A stretch of 64,000 bases of DNA from contig CAMQGK010000604.1 of NCBI GenBank assembly GCA_947000775.1, forward strand, positions 8,114,501 to 8,178,500, given 5' to 3'. Origin of the DNA: Pterois miles. Lineage: Eukaryota > Chordata > Actinopteri > Perciformes > Scorpaenidae. Positions 1-12,300 of this stretch are shown here, in pieces; within the stretch, counting starts at the first letter, position 1, and each line of letters starts with the position of its first letter. Below the pieces are notes generated by a model, which was not told the DNA's origin, made no database searches, and saw only the letters and a list, made by a program, of their open reading frames with translations. A program made the translations under genes and the position numbers.

Positions 1-262
1 TGTGTGTCTACGAGGGAAGTGAGTGGTGAAGTGAGAGAGAGAGAGAGAGAGCGGCGATGACAGGAGCAAGTAACATTACCGACTCCGGCCCAAGCTGTTC
101 TGAACAACTGTGTAAACATGGCGGTGCAACATGGCGGACTAGGTGAAGAGGACCCTCTCCCTATGTAGATATGAAAATTATACACCGATGAAAAAATATT
201 TACTAATATTATATTCAATTTCTGCCAATAGATCCCCCTAATTGTTAGACACTGGTCCTTTA
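1..262 (+). repeat. Interspersed repeat fragment (AGGACCAGT-ended family)
   Basis: Contains the same landmarks as copies at 13810-14066 and 14111-14820: CTCCGGCCCAAGC, then a short purine stretch, 'acatggcgg', and an end near CCAATAGATCCCC followed by ACTGGTCCTTTA. It is 5'-truncated by the window edge. Probably a non-autonomous DNA element end; no coding capacity is seen. Confidence 0.6.
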
Positions 263-738
263 TTGAAGTTCATGGGTGAGTTTCTAAATTTTTAAAACAA
301 AGCATGTTCATGCTCCTCATCCTGAAAAATGCTGGATAGTATACCGTTATCTGATTGGCTGGCACAGCTGCATGTCTACTTTCCAGAAGTCGGACTGCAA
401 CAGTCTGCACTGTCTCTCCTCCACATAAAGTGACACTGTCACTGTTGTTCGCCTCGTTGTATTACAGCCTTCGCCATTACTTGGATTTGTGATTAAATTT
501 AGCAAAGTGCTGCCGATAGCCGAATTGTCCAGCCACTCTCAATTACCGTCTAGGGAGGGTACCTGAGAAAGCTTAAAGCAGCAATTAACAACTTAATTAA
601 GTGCCACAGCCATTGTGGCACTTCTGGAGCCATGCAACAAGGGGCGTATTGATTGCAGGGGATTGCCAGTTGGTCCCCAATTGATCGCCCAATTGATTGG
701 CTTGGATAGGCATTCCTCAATGACTCAGTGGAGGAGTT

Positions 739-786
<48 letters not shown>

Positions 787-800
787 TGGGTGTGGGTGTT
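739..800. repeat. (GT)n microsatellite
   Basis: About 40 bases of perfect GT followed by GGGTGT variants. Confidence 0.95.
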
Positions 801-980
801 TTGTCTCAGAGGAAGTAGCCGTCACGCCGCTGTGTGACACACTGATAATGACCTGCCAGACTGGCTGCATGGCCTCTCCCAATCCCCCTGGGTGTGACAC
901 GCATGTCTGGTGTCAATCACTCACTCACTCTCCATCTCTCTCATTCATACACTGACAAACACACTCATACACACACTCAT

Positions 981-982
<2 letters not shown>

Positions 983-1022
<40 letters not shown>
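983..1022. repeat. (CA)n microsatellite
   Basis: About 38 bases of CA dinucleotides. Confidence 0.95.
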
Positions 1023-1026
<4 letters not shown>

Positions 1027-1571
1027 GCCCCAGGACTGCGCTTGAATCCTAAGTAACATCTGCAGTCTATTCATTCTAAATACACCTGACAGGGATGCAG
1101 TAATAAACACACTACAGAACACACTGTGAGTAGGGACGTACGATGATATCAGCACGTCATCTGTATCAGCAGATAACGTCTTTAAAGTTAAATATCAGCA
1201 TCAGCATTTCCTGCGATATGACAGTAAGGTGACGCGTATATGATGATGATGCCAGGTGCAAAAACAAATTTGCCCGCGGTGTGGAGGTACATTGTTGTGC
1301 AAACAAGTGAATTTTGCCTTGGTTGTACCTATTTTCAGGATTGTCACAAGGACAGCATCATCCAAGCCTGTTCATTTTTGTTTGAAAATGTTACATAAAA
1401 ATAAATATGGCATGTTTTACATGTAGCCTGAGTTCAAGTAGCTTTCTATTTTGCCCAGTGAATGTCTGCATTTTGCAGTGTATTTTAATTTTGCGTCTCT
1501 CAATGGGCCATCACAAAAACAGTATACATTCTCGGGCTGTCAGTTCACTAAAATATTTAATCCCAATTAAT

Positions 1572-1662
1572 TAAGATAAGATAAGATGAACTTTTATTAA
1601 TCCCTGGAGGGAAGTTATCTTCAGTTACATCCCGTCCAAGAAACATAAAAAAAAATTGCATT
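1572..1662 (-). mobile_element. Short LINE 3'-tail fragment
   Basis: AAGATAAGATGAACTTTTATTAATCCCTGGAGGGAA-like sequence, split here to its landmarks (ttattaatccc, ggaggga). It matches the start of the longer copy at 21568-22056. In minus orientation it is the extreme 3' end of a LINE, heavily 5'-truncated. Confidence 0.5.
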
Positions 1663-2094
1663 GTCTATAGTTAATGGCGATTAATCACAAATTAATCACA
1701 CATTTTTTACCTGTTCAAAATATAACTTTAAACAGACAGAGATTTGAGATTAGTCAAGTTTTTAATATTATCAACATGGGAGTTGCTTGCTTGCTTTATG
1801 CAAACGTTTGCCCCCCCTCTCCGAGATTAGCTGTACATAGCGGATTCAAATTGGACAGAAACTAAATAAAACACACCTAAACTGTTGCCGTTATTCTTTC
1901 CAGCAATCACCACGTGTGCTTTGGTTGAACTCAACTCTAATTTCACAGTTTGATATGAAAATATGGCGACTCCACAGTTGCACCCCCCACCTCCACCTCT
2001 CTCTCACAGAGGGAAGGTGGCGTGGCCATGTGTTATCAAGGCGTCAGTTACACTGCACATGTGTTATACCCAGTGATCTTCATGTTATGGCTGG

Positions 2095-2303
2095 TTGGAA
2101 TCCTTAAAAAAATTGGTGAATCTGGATCATGATCCAGATCACCAACAAAATCTAATGGATTGTTCATTGTACCACACCCCACCTCTCCAAAAATTTTCAT
2201 TCAAATCCGTGACGAACTTTTGGAGTAATCCTGCTAACAGACATACAAACAAACCAACAAACCATCGCCGGAAAAACTACCTTGGCCCAAGGCCCTTGGC
2301 CTG
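2095..2303 (+). mobile_element. RTE-like LINE 3' end
   Basis: Landmarks in order: gatcatgatccagatcacca, 'aaattttcattcaaatccgt', 'cagacatacaaacaaacc' and 'ttggcccaaggccc'. This resembles the 3' ends of RTE-type LINEs frequent in teleosts; the family name is from memory. There is no reverse transcriptase frame. Confidence 0.45.
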
Positions 2304-2624
2304 AAAATAGTCCAGAAACCCTCACAGGTACTGCATGTAACATAAAAAAATGCTCAAATCATAACATGGCAAACTGCAGCCCAACAGACAACAACAGCTG
2401 TCAGTGTATCAGTGTGCTGACTTGACTATGACTTGATCCAAACTGACTGTGATTATCATAAAGTGGGCATGTCTGTAAAGGGGAGACTCATGGGTACCCA
2501 GAGAACCCATTTACATTCACATATCTGGAGGTCAGAGGTCAAGGGACCCCTTTGAAAATCACCATGCTAGTTTTTCCCGATCAACATTGTTAGTATTTAT
2601 TATAATATCATAAGTTTGCAGCAT

Positions 2625-2992
2625 GGTGGTGTAGTGGTTAGCGCTGTCGCCTCACAGCAAGAGGGTCGCAGGTTCGATTCCAGGTTCGACTCTTCTGTGT
2701 GGAGTTTGCATGTTCTCCCCGTGTAAGCGTGGGTTCTCTCCGGGTACTCCGGCTTCCTCCCACCGTCCAAAGACATGCTGTTTAGGTTAATTGATGACTC
2801 TAAATTGCCCGTAGGTGTGAATGTGAGTGTGAATGGTTGTCTGTCTATATGTTGTCTGTCTCTATGTGCCCTGCGATGGACTGGCGACCTGTCCAGGGTA
2901 TCCCCTGCCTTCGCCCTATGCCAGCTGGGATCGGCTCCAGCCCCCCCGCGACCCCTAACGGGATAAGCGGTTGACGATGGATGGATGGATGG
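2625..2992 (+). mobile_element. tRNA-headed SINE with ATGG tail, bounded by 13-bp target duplication
   Basis: The head has an A box-like GTGTAGTGGTTAG (2631) and a B box-like GGTTCGATTCC. The body has the common teleost block 'cttcctcccaccgtccaaag' and the tail ends in GATGGATGGATGG. The direct repeat AAGTTTGCAGCAT occurs at 2612-2624 and again, perfectly, at 2993-3005. This shows target-primed insertion into the GGGCTGTC element. Confidence 0.85.
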
Positions 2993-3352
2993 AAGTTTGC
3001 AGCATTATTTATCCTGCCTTCCCGACAACCTAGTATGACATTGTTGGTACCAGTGGATTCGTTGTTTTTCTCAGTTTCATATGATGCCAATATCATCAAT
3101 CTAGCTTTAGCTACAGCCTAAAAAATGCATGTTTAGTTAATGCATTAAAGAAATTGGTGGCATTTACACAAATTTCAATCAACACATTATTATCATGTTA
3201 ACTTTGACAGCTCTAGTCAGTTCTTCAACAGGAGAGACTTGATGTTCTCTGTAGTTAGGTAGAAAAAAAGTGCATATATCGGAATCAGCAATCGGCCAAA
3301 ATGAGTTGGAAAATATTGGATATTGGCAAAAATCCAGTATTGTGCATCCCTA

Positions 3353-3570
3353 ATTGCAAGCACTGAATACACAGGTACAGTATAAACTGATAACTTTAGA
3401 AACACAAATATAATGTCAATGCATTTTTTCAATAATTACTCGAGGCATTGATTTATGCTGGTTAGAATTTTTTATTAATATATGATTAGAATTAAATCTC
3501 AGTTTGTTCAGGCACAATTCATGGAAGCTCATTTGGAAAAACACTGGACGCAGATAAGCACATCAGGACA

Positions 3571-3614
<44 letters not shown>

Positions 3615-4073
3615 TGCACCTACACACACACAGGTCCAGTGCTCCCTGGGGAGCAGTTAAGATGCGGGGCAGGGCTGGATGTAGGAGGGGAGTGAAGTGT
3701 TGGTAAGACGTCAAATAAACTGTCATCTCTTATTGTGTCAATGAAGTAATTCCCTTTTAAAGGCCTGACCCTTCACCCCGGAGGAGCTCGGCCGATTGCA
3801 CAGGAGCCACGAGGTGATAACAAATGACTCAACTGAGGGGGGAGGGTGCTGCGGCAGACTCACCCTGGACCCGGTACACCACTTCACCAGGTAAAGGATG
3901 TGTCCAGATCAATTATAAATAACCCACATTATCACAACCAGTTGTTTATCTTGGTACCAGTATTAGTTTTATGGTACCAGTATTAGTTTTATTATAATTT
4001 CTATAAACCTACAGATTATTAAATTCAAACATGTATCTGAATATTAAAGAAATATATATTTAAATCTGTAGAG
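3353..4073. other. Non-coding upstream DNA
   Basis: Apart from the CA tract, and a tandem 18-base duplication around 3954-3989 (two copies of GGTACCAGTATTAGTTTTAT), I see nothing identifiable. Confidence 0.6.
3572..3611. repeat. (CA)n microsatellite
   Basis: About 40 bases of CA dinucleotides. Confidence 0.95.
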
Positions 4074-4512
4074 TAGGACTGTCAAAGTTAACCCAATAAC
4101 ACATTAAAGCAAATTTGTTTTAATGCCACTCATTTCTTTAACGCATCAACGCAACATGCAGTTTTTAGGTTGCAGCGGGCTCAGTTTTAAAGCTAGAGTG
4201 AAGATTCAGATACCAGCACGTTGTGAAGGAGGTTAAATATCGCTCAAAACTTTGGTGAGTCAAGTCAGCACAGTTTGCCATGTTATGATTTGAGCACATC
4301 GTTGATGCTAAATACAGTACCTGTGAGGGTTTCTGGACAATATTTATCGTTGTTCATTCATATTTGCCCATGTTGATAGTATACATATAAATACTTGACA
4401 AATCTCTCTTGAAGGTACATTTTGTACAGATGTGTATTTAATTGCAATTAAAAGATGTGCAATCAACTACGGACAATCATGTGATTAAGTAAATACTTTA
4501 ATCAATTGACCT
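4074..4512 (+). mobile_element. GGGCTGTC-family element, internally deleted
   Basis: Begins AGGACTGTCAAAGTTAAC and ends with 'atactttaatcaattgacc'. It shares 'ggctcagttttaaagctaga' and 'cctgtgagggtttctggaca' with the other copies. It is shorter than the roughly 680-bp copy at 27071-27752 because the middle part is missing. Confidence 0.7.
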
Positions 4513-4734
4513 ACAGAAAATATCAGAGAAATGATGCTGAGGCCCAGTGTTTAACAAATTACTAATGAAATCCAAAAATCAGTGGTAAAATCTAGTGTGA
4601 GGGTAATCGTCACTTTGCTGTATTGAAGGCTGACTGATACAAAACTAGTTACAAATGAGGAAAAAAGTATTACTTGGGTCAGAAAATTATTAAGTCTGGC
4701 CTTGAACTCGACAATTAGCCCACAAAGATTGATT

Positions 4735-4911
4735 TTCAATAATAAATATATACACATGTTTGCATAAAGAAAGCATATTTTCCCACTCCCATGTTGATGA
4801 GAGTATTAAATACTTTATAAACCTTCCTTTAAGGGACATTTCTAACAGATAAAAAATGATAAATTTCCAATTAAATCAAGGTCAATTAATCACAATAAAA
4901 ATGTTTTGAAT
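4735..4911 (+). mobile_element. GGGCTGTC-family 3' fragment
   Basis: Starts inside the family at 'ttcaataataaatatataca' and runs through 'cccatgttgatgagagtatt' to a degraded end. A truncated relic. Confidence 0.6.
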
Positions 4912-5184
4912 GTCCTGCCCGAGAGTAAAGTCTCACTAAACAACAACTTCCTTTCAGTATACTGCATTTCACAGCATTAGGAGTCACTTATTTCACCACT
5001 AGGGGGTAGTGTTATATGGACGGACTTGAGGAGAGCTCTCAGTGAGATACTTCCTGACACACTAGTCCTGTCAGCTATGATCAAATGTGTTTTTTGGCAA
5101 ACACATCCACAGTTTCCTAGATGCTCATACAGTGCTACCATGTAATGACACTTGATTCTGAGGGCAAATGAAGGCTGTTTGTAT

Positions 5185-5239
<55 letters not shown>

Positions 5240-6463
5240 TGTCTTCATGTCAGAGTGGTTGACAGGCTGAGCTCTCTCTCTGCAGCCTGCTGTGGTTCTG
5301 AGGTGGTCAACTTATGACCTGTAATTACATTGCTACTTGCTCACACATCTCACCGGAGCAGGTTGGTCTCGGACACTTCAATTACCTCCCTTCAATACCT
5401 CTGTTGCTCTCACACGACCAGCAAAATCATAATGATAGTCCAGGGAATGAACTCAGATTTTACTACATGTGCTACAGGAAATGTTGCCAATAGAAAGCCA
5501 TAACAGAAGAAAACAACCAAATAGATTAAACCTTCTTTTCCGGGTGTGCATTATTTTTATTATACAGTTTGCATATTTCAAAACAGGCATTACTTGTCAG
5601 GGGGGAAAAATTAAACCCCATATATCCCCATAAACAGGCTTGTAACATTTCAATATGCAGATCTTTCAATACTTTAAACAAGAAACAAAAACAGCCCAGC
5701 AAGGCCAGCAACAATGGCCGACAAATACTCTTTGAAAATGGTCTGCATCAATTTGCATTCAAACTTGTTGTAAAATAGAGAAGCGCAAAAGATCCATCTA
5801 TCGGGGCATATTTGAAGGTTGGGTCCAGGTCGCATATGTTTGCCCTTGTATAGCTCTGTCACATTGTGGTGTAACGGAGCCTCAGCTGCAGGATTGCAGT
5901 TTTTAATGAAAAATTGGGGGCCGCCACATCCAGGTAAGACCCCTGGAGGTTGCATTTCCAGGGCTTTGTTATATCCCACAATGAAGCTGTGTGGACACAC
6001 AAAACACACACACACAGACACACACACACGCACACAGATTTAACCAGACGATGAGTAGCATCTGATTATGTACACATGTATTTCCCAGTAAAAAGCAAAT
6101 GTTGGCCATATCTTTGATACTTGGATAATCTGAACGAATCTCAAACAGCATATGGATATTATATCTCTCAAAAAATGATCGGCAAATGCAACTGGCAGCC
6201 AGACATGTTCAGATTTCTTTGTGGACTCATTGTGGGGTTCAAGGCCACAACAAATTTTCTGACCTGAGTAATGCTGTCTGTCTTTTTTCTCCTCCTCATT
6301 TGTAACTAGTTTTATATCATTCAGCCTTCATACAGCTAAGTGATGGTTAGTCTCGCTCTAGATTTTGTGATTTATTAGTAATGTATAAAACATTGGGCCT
6401 CACGCAGCAACATTGTCTTAAATGTCTCTGATATTATCTCAAAATATTTATTTAACTGAATGA
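4912..6463. other. Non-coding upstream DNA
   Basis: Contains a (GT)n tract at about 5187-5236 and a short CA-rich patch near 6000-6035. No gene or identifiable element otherwise. Confidence 0.6.
5187..5236. repeat. (GT)n microsatellite
   Basis: About 50 bases of GT dinucleotides. Confidence 0.95.
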
Positions 6464-6735
6464 TAATTCATAGTTAATCACAATTAATTGCACATTTTTA
6501 ATGTTCAAAATGTACCTTAAAGGGAGATTTGTTAAGTATTTTACACTCTTATCAACATGGGAGTGGTCAAATATGCGGCTGTATGTATGTATGTATATAT
6601 TTATTATTGGAAATCAGTTAACAACACAAAACAATGACAGATATTGTCCATAAACCTGCACAGGTTCTGCATTTAGTATAAAAAATATGCTCATATCATA
6701 ACATGGCAAACTGCAGCCCAACAGGCAACAAGCTT
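6464..6735 (-). mobile_element. GGGCTGTC-family fragment, minus strand
   Basis: Reverse-complement match to the 3' part of the family ('atagttaatcacaattaatt', 'tatcaacatgggagtgg', 'aacatggcaaactgcagccc'). Both ends are lost. Confidence 0.6.
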
Positions 6736-8297
6736 CATAAGTTTCTTGGAATTAAAACCTTGATGCAGGTCAGATATTATTATTATTATCATTAGTGTGA
6801 TTTAATCAATCAGTAATTTCAGCTAATTCAAATATAAGGGTGTACAGTATCTAGCAAAAGTGTGGACTCAAGTCACATATTTGTAGACTTTAGACTTGAC
6901 AAAATCAAAAAAGACTGACAACATGACTTGGAACACCTGGACCTCAGCCTTTTGACTTGAGACTTTCCCCCAAACCCAATAATTAAAATGTAATTTGATG
7001 TTACTATTATTAATGTTATTGAAAAAGTGTGCCATGAATCAGTTAATTTCCCTTCAACATTAACGCTATTTATTCCCTGTAAATCAACACTTAATCCACG
7101 AGATCCGCTTTGTTTAATTCAGCATCCAGTCAAATCATGAAGAACTAATATTATGTTACCAACTGGGAAAAATAAGATAATTTCTTTCCTGTGCAAGAAG
7201 AGCACATTATGACTTCCCTTAGGACTCAAAACTCCATGTTTATGACTTGAGGGCAAAGTCTTGAGACTGACTTGTGATTTGTAAAGAATGGCTTAGTCCA
7301 CCTCTGATATTTAGTATATGGTAATTATGGTGAGCAGATTTTCATTTAATTTTTTATGTTATATTTTGTATTATTGTCGCCTCACAGCAAGACGGTCACA
7401 GGTTCGACTCCGGCTTAGGGCCCTTCTGTTTGCATGTTCTCCCCTTGTTAGCGTGAGTTTTCTCCAGGTTCTCCGGCTTCCTCCCACAGTCCAAAGACAT
7501 GCAGGTTAACTGATGACTCTAAATTGCCCTTATGTGTGAATGTGAGTGTGAATGCTTGTCTGTTTCTATGTGTCAGCCCTGTGATGGACTGGTGACCTAT
7601 CCAGGGTGTACCTCACCTTCGCTCAATATCAGCCCCCGCGACTCCGAACGGGATAAACGGTTGCAGGTGGATGGATATTTTGTGTTATATTGTGTATTAT
7701 TCAGCACTTTTAGTGCTCCAGTCTGCTGAACAAATATTTGCTTATATCACCTAAACAATATACTCAATAAACAGTATTTCCCAAATAATGTGACACATAA
7801 CTGGTGTTGCGTCTGGCTTACAATGTGGGAGTGTACATGTAAAAGCTTTTGATAATTTACCCATATTACGTATTATATCTAGAATCTGAGTTTTGATGTC
7901 TGCCCAGACCAGTGCAGTGCATCACTTGATGCAGACAGTGTTGCTTACATACACTCCTTCAGAGGGGATTGGAACCATAAAAACGCTGTGCAGCCACTAT
8001 TGGTTATTGTGAGCAGAAGGTCAAACAATAGGCAGAAGGATAAAGATTTTAGCGCGTTGGCAGTCAGAAGAATCTCATCTGACAGGAAGGACCAGTACAC
8101 ACAAACCCCTCTACAACTTTCCACTGACTCACCACAGTATCAGGTATGTTGTCTGCTATAAATTAGACCAAAGGTAGCTAGATACTAATGGCTTGATTAA
8201 CCACAACCTGTAAATAATTTGCTATCACAAACTGATCACAATAACATAATAGCGTGAAATCGATTTCAAGTTTGTGACAACACCAGCGAGTAACCTC
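6736..8297. other. Non-coding upstream DNA around SINE
   Basis: Apart from the SINE I see no gene or recognisable repeat. Confidence 0.5.
7376..7677 (+). mobile_element. tRNA-headed SINE, second copy, 5'-truncated
   Basis: Same family as 2625-2992. It starts at 'gtcgcctcacagcaaga', has the B box-like GGTTCGACTCC and the blocks 'cttcctcccacagtccaaag' and 'gatggactggtgacc', and ends in a short GGATGGAT tail. The A-box part is missing. Confidence 0.75.
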
Positions 8298-8860
8298 TGG
8301 GTCTGAAAAGTGAAGCCAAAGCTGAAGTGCCTTAAACCTGCATTCTGTCTAACAGCCAGCAGGGGGAGACTCCTCTGATTGTATAGACGTCTATGAGAAA
8401 ATGAGCCTACTTCTCACTGTATGTATTACCTCAGTAAACACTGTGAACATGAGTTTATGGTCCCAAGTCTAAGTTTCAAGTCTTCTTCAATACAGCATGA
8501 TGTTCATTGAGTAAATTATGGTCCCATTTAGAGTCTAATAGACCATAAAGCAGGGGATGCTTTAGGGCGTGGCTACCTTGTGACTGACGGGTTGCACCTC
8601 ATCGTTGTCCAGTTTTTGTCTTACATTAACCCTTTACAGTGTGTTTTCAGTTCAGAAAAGTTCATTATAACCTTTTTGTCCCCTAAATATTGCTTATTCG
8701 GTGTTTGGTTGTAGCACCATCCTCTCGTGTCACTTCTGGTTGCAGAGAACCAGCATGGCGACAACCAAATACCAAAATGGTGACGGCCAAAATGCCAAAC
8801 TCAAGGCTTCAAAACATCAGTCCACAAACCAATGACTGACATCACAGTGATTGCGTCCAC
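8298..8860 (-). repeat. Interspersed repeat, minus copy
   Basis: Reverse-complement match to 38599-38996. Shared landmarks are 'gacagaatgca', 'gccagcaggggg', 'gagcctacttctcact' and 'agaagtgacacgagaggg'. This copy carries about 150 extra bases in the middle. Probably a non-autonomous transposon; the class is not clear. Confidence 0.65.
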
Positions 8861-9254
8861 ACTTTACATGCAGGTTATGGATAGCATAGTTTCCTTGTAG
8901 CTGCTAGGAAGCATCTATTTTAATGGACACTTTAGAATGATGGATGCTTTATTTCACGTAGATGGAAATCAAGAAAATATAAAAGGATGTACAGTTTATA
9001 TATAAATAAATTTATTAAGAGATTACTTTGAGTAGCCTACACTTAGCCTGAAGAAATATTGATACATTTTAAGGAAAATACAGATATAAACATTTTATAC
9101 TATAAATATCTTAGCAGAAAATATTATAAAACTTTCTTTTTATACGTGTTTGGTTGTTTAGCATTTTAGCATGCTTTTAATAGGCTCGCTGTCATGTATT
9201 ACATTTCAATAATAGCCTATATAATTTCTCTGATATTTAAAGGTTCTATTTACG

Positions 9255-9390
9255 GCATTCAGATCATTAATATAGCAGCAATCAACTATTTGCTATGTAA
9301 AGATATGGTGGAGTAATGTCTACCTGAGCAGAGAACGAAGTCACTGTCCTTCTGTGTCCGAGCTTCCCCTCACTTTGTTGATGTAGCCAG
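9255..9390 (+). repeat. Interspersed repeat (CATTAATATAGCAG family), copy 1
   Basis: 'cattaatatagcagcaatca', 'gctatgtaaagata' and 'gagtaatgtctacctgagca' recur at 34293-34375 and 42664-42835. Confidence 0.6.
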
Positions 9391-12300
9391 GCATCTATTT
9401 TAACGTATGTGAGTCCTGTGTGTGGCACTCCATCGTATATTGCACTTCAGTAATATATATATATATATTATAAATTCACTGTGCTTTTGTGGATGCAATG
9501 CCTAATATTTCCACACAGTATCCAAACATTTAGCCATTCAGCATCATCATGCACACTTGCTATTGTTTCAATTTCAGTAATAATTAAATACGACATTGTA
9601 ATTCACAACTGCAGCGTAAAAATGCCATTTAAAATACTGATTCATAGAAATTAAAGGCACAGAAAGAATTATAATTTATGGATTAAGGTCTTTCTTTCCT
9701 TCGTTCTTTCTTTATTTGTTGTCTTTATTACTTTCACCGTTGTGTTAATTGTGTCTGGCTTTATGTGACATGTGAGCAGTGACCATGGTGAGTTCTTTCA
9801 CACACCAAAGGTCAGAGGCATCACTTACAGAAAGAGAAGGACCCCCAAACACTCACTAAGTCATTTACCTCATTCCCTATCAATTATTGACATGCAGTTG
9901 TCAGTTGAAAAGCCGGCCAGACTTTCCGTTGATCTGTTTGATGAATATTTCAGCTGACAAACAGGCTACCTGACACTGCACCAAATCAATGTGTGGTTGG
10001 CCACAGACATGCACGTATGCATGCACATGTATATACAGTTACAATGTTGTTGTTGTTGTTGTTACTATTCAGCTCTTTATGTTTTACTTAATGCTTATTT
10101 ACATTGATTTCTCCCTGGACCATGTGTACTTTTGAGGCACATGTACTTGAGTATTTTATGCTACTTTATACTTCTTAGATTTTAGATATACTTCTTATTC
10201 CACTGCTCCATGTACTAAGGTAAATTTATCTGCCAGAAATCATAATTAAGAACTATATGATACAACACTTGGTAAGATTTTGAATGCAAGACTTTTACAT
10301 GTAACAGGGTATTTTTACACTGTGGTAAAACTATTTTTCTGACATCATGGGTAAAGTAGCTGCAGGATAGCGTGACCTGTTTTAGTGGGAATTTTTACAA
10401 AGGCTTGAATGTCCTGAATAATGTGCCAAAACGCATTTAGGCATTTATTTATGTAGGCCTACATTAGAATATAAAATGGGTTTCTGCTAGAACATGCTTA
10501 TGTACGCTAATCTTTAGAAAACACATTTTCTCATGCCGTCTGTCTCAATAGTAGTACCTGTCTCTTTAAGACCCCCTCTTAAAGAAAGTCTGCTCTGATT
10601 GGCTTGAGGGAATAATATGGCGCACCTTTGCAAAAGTAGTTCTCAAGCTGTTTAAGCTGATATATTCTAATGAGCCTGCATGTGACGCGGGAAGGGGAGC
10701 CACATCTGAATGGCTCGTTGAATCATGTGTTTTTTTAATCTAGACATCCCATAAAACACTGACTGGGTTGTTTTATTTCAGTCCACTCTCATTCCCAAAT
10801 CAAATACCTACGCTTTGGCAGCCTTTAGCGCTGTATGAAACCCACCTGGAGTTCCATCTACCGCTATGTAAATCCATATGCAGCACGAGTAAAAGCTTAG
10901 AGAAAGTGTGATGGTGGACTGGAGGGGAGGTGAATCGGTCCAGCAAACACAAGTCTGTCATCCAGGAGACCGCTGTCCCGTCTTCATCACCCGTCCATTT
11001 TCATTGGACAAACATAGTAGTTTTAAGCCCAACCATGCTGTTTCTTCCTAAACCTAAATAAAGCAGTTTAATTGCCTGAACCTAGTTTTTCGTTTAATTC
11101 CCAACATTAAGTGTTTACTGCGAATGAAAAGTGATGCTGAGGGGTCTGACAAAGTGTCATTATGTGACGAGTTGCGATGAGAAGACGGTGCAGCAGAATA
11201 TAAAACAGGAGAAAACAACAAGGTTCATTTAGCTCCTTGGTCTCAACCAGCCCTATTTGTGACCTCAGCACTACGTAGAGTATATCTCACCCATATGATT
11301 CGGTCACAGGGTTCCCTACACAAACCACAGGGGAAAAGGCAAAATGTTATTTTTTTAAGTCTTCTATCAAGCGGTCTGTCTGTCCAGAAAGAAAATGAAT
11401 GAAAATAAAATGTCTGCAAAAGGTGTTACCAAGGTTTGAGTTCAATATTTCCAGACTTCACCAGTCATTGCTATGACCTGCACTGCAAAGAAGAAAGTAC
11501 TGGATTTAAAAGTTGGCTTCACCCCGAGCAAACATGTCATAGTTTTGCTCAGAAAGTAGATTTCTGTGATATCAGAAAAACACCTCTGGAGCATCATGGG
11601 ACTCATCAGTACAGTTGGAACCTATTAGCACGGCAAAGTGAAATGTTTAATGGCTCTAAACATTTTTTGTTTTCACTGTATCATGTGAAAGTCAACACCA
11701 TGTAGTCACATCTTGCATTCAATAAAGTCACTTGACCACAGCATGAAAGAGGAGCCAATAGAGCTCTGGTGAACTGGTGATGTGTTATTTATGTCAGGCT
11801 CAGTTCAACAGCAGTCTCTATGGAGGAGACACACCCCATAAATTTTCCTATGGCCCCTATGAGCAGGTCAGGAAGGCACCAATATTTCCTCTTTATTAGA
11901 AACAACAGAAACAACATGCAGCCATAAAAGGGAGCTCAGAGGTGAATCTGAAACACGGCGAACGGCAGTGAAAGCATGCTGCTCCGAGAGCTGAGAGGTA
12001 GTCACACAATCCATTTCTCCCAGCCTGCCTTGGTGCATTTCCTCATAACTCTCACAACAGTGACTCACAAAGTCCCCGTGCTTCATCACAGGTCAACTTG
12101 GAGATGAACTTTAAAGGAAGGTGTAACAAATGATCGCAGCTTCTCAGGCAATTCATATCTAGCTGAAGTGCCATAACACTATACATATCCTGACCTCAAT
12201 TTGGAGTCTACGTGTTGAAGGCCCATCTGAGGGCGATGGTATCGATCTGAGCAGGGACTCTGGCAGCATCAATAAACAACAGGCTTCAGGCTTCAAGGCT

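Larger units (their letters stand above)
263..1130. other. Non-coding stretch with two microsatellites
   Basis: No gene seen. It holds a (GT)n tract at about 739-800 and a (CA)n tract at about 983-1022. The translated frames over these tracts (runs of Cys-Val or His-Thr) are artefacts of the repeats. Confidence 0.7.
1534..3213 (-). mobile_element. GGGCTGTC-family hAT-like element, minus strand, with its own insertions
   Basis: Starts GGGCTGTCAGTT at 1534 and ends TTTGACAGCTC at 3213. Internal blocks are the reverse complement of the copies at 27071-27752 and 56983-57601; for example the segment with 'agaggtcaaggga' matches their 'tcccttgacctct'. Three segments foreign to the family interrupt it: about 1572-1662, 1808-2308 and 2625-2992. 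Confidence 0.7.
1131..3352. mobile_element. hAT-like MITE (TAGGGATGCA type), interrupted by nested insertions
   Basis: Left end TAGGGACGTACGATGATATC at 1131 and right end ATTGTGCATCCCTA at 3339-3352 are related inverted ends. The same type of ends (TAGGGATGCAGTAATC / TCGGTGCATCCCTA) bounds the 512-bp element at 50085-50596. Removing the central insertion (about 1534-3213) leaves roughly 540 bases, close to that length. Candidate 8-bp flanks are actgtgag and attgcaag, a poor match (5 of 8). Confidence 0.6.

Noticed and set aside
5819..6043. 74-residue plus-strand frame with a non-repetitive first part
   Set aside because: No known domain, an opposing frame of similar length on the other strand, and a CA-repeat tail; not supported as a gene.
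11436..11705. 89-residue open frame followed by AATAAA
   Set aside because: It begins at a non-ATG codon, has no recognisable domain or splice context, and AATAAA is expected by chance in AT-rich DNA.
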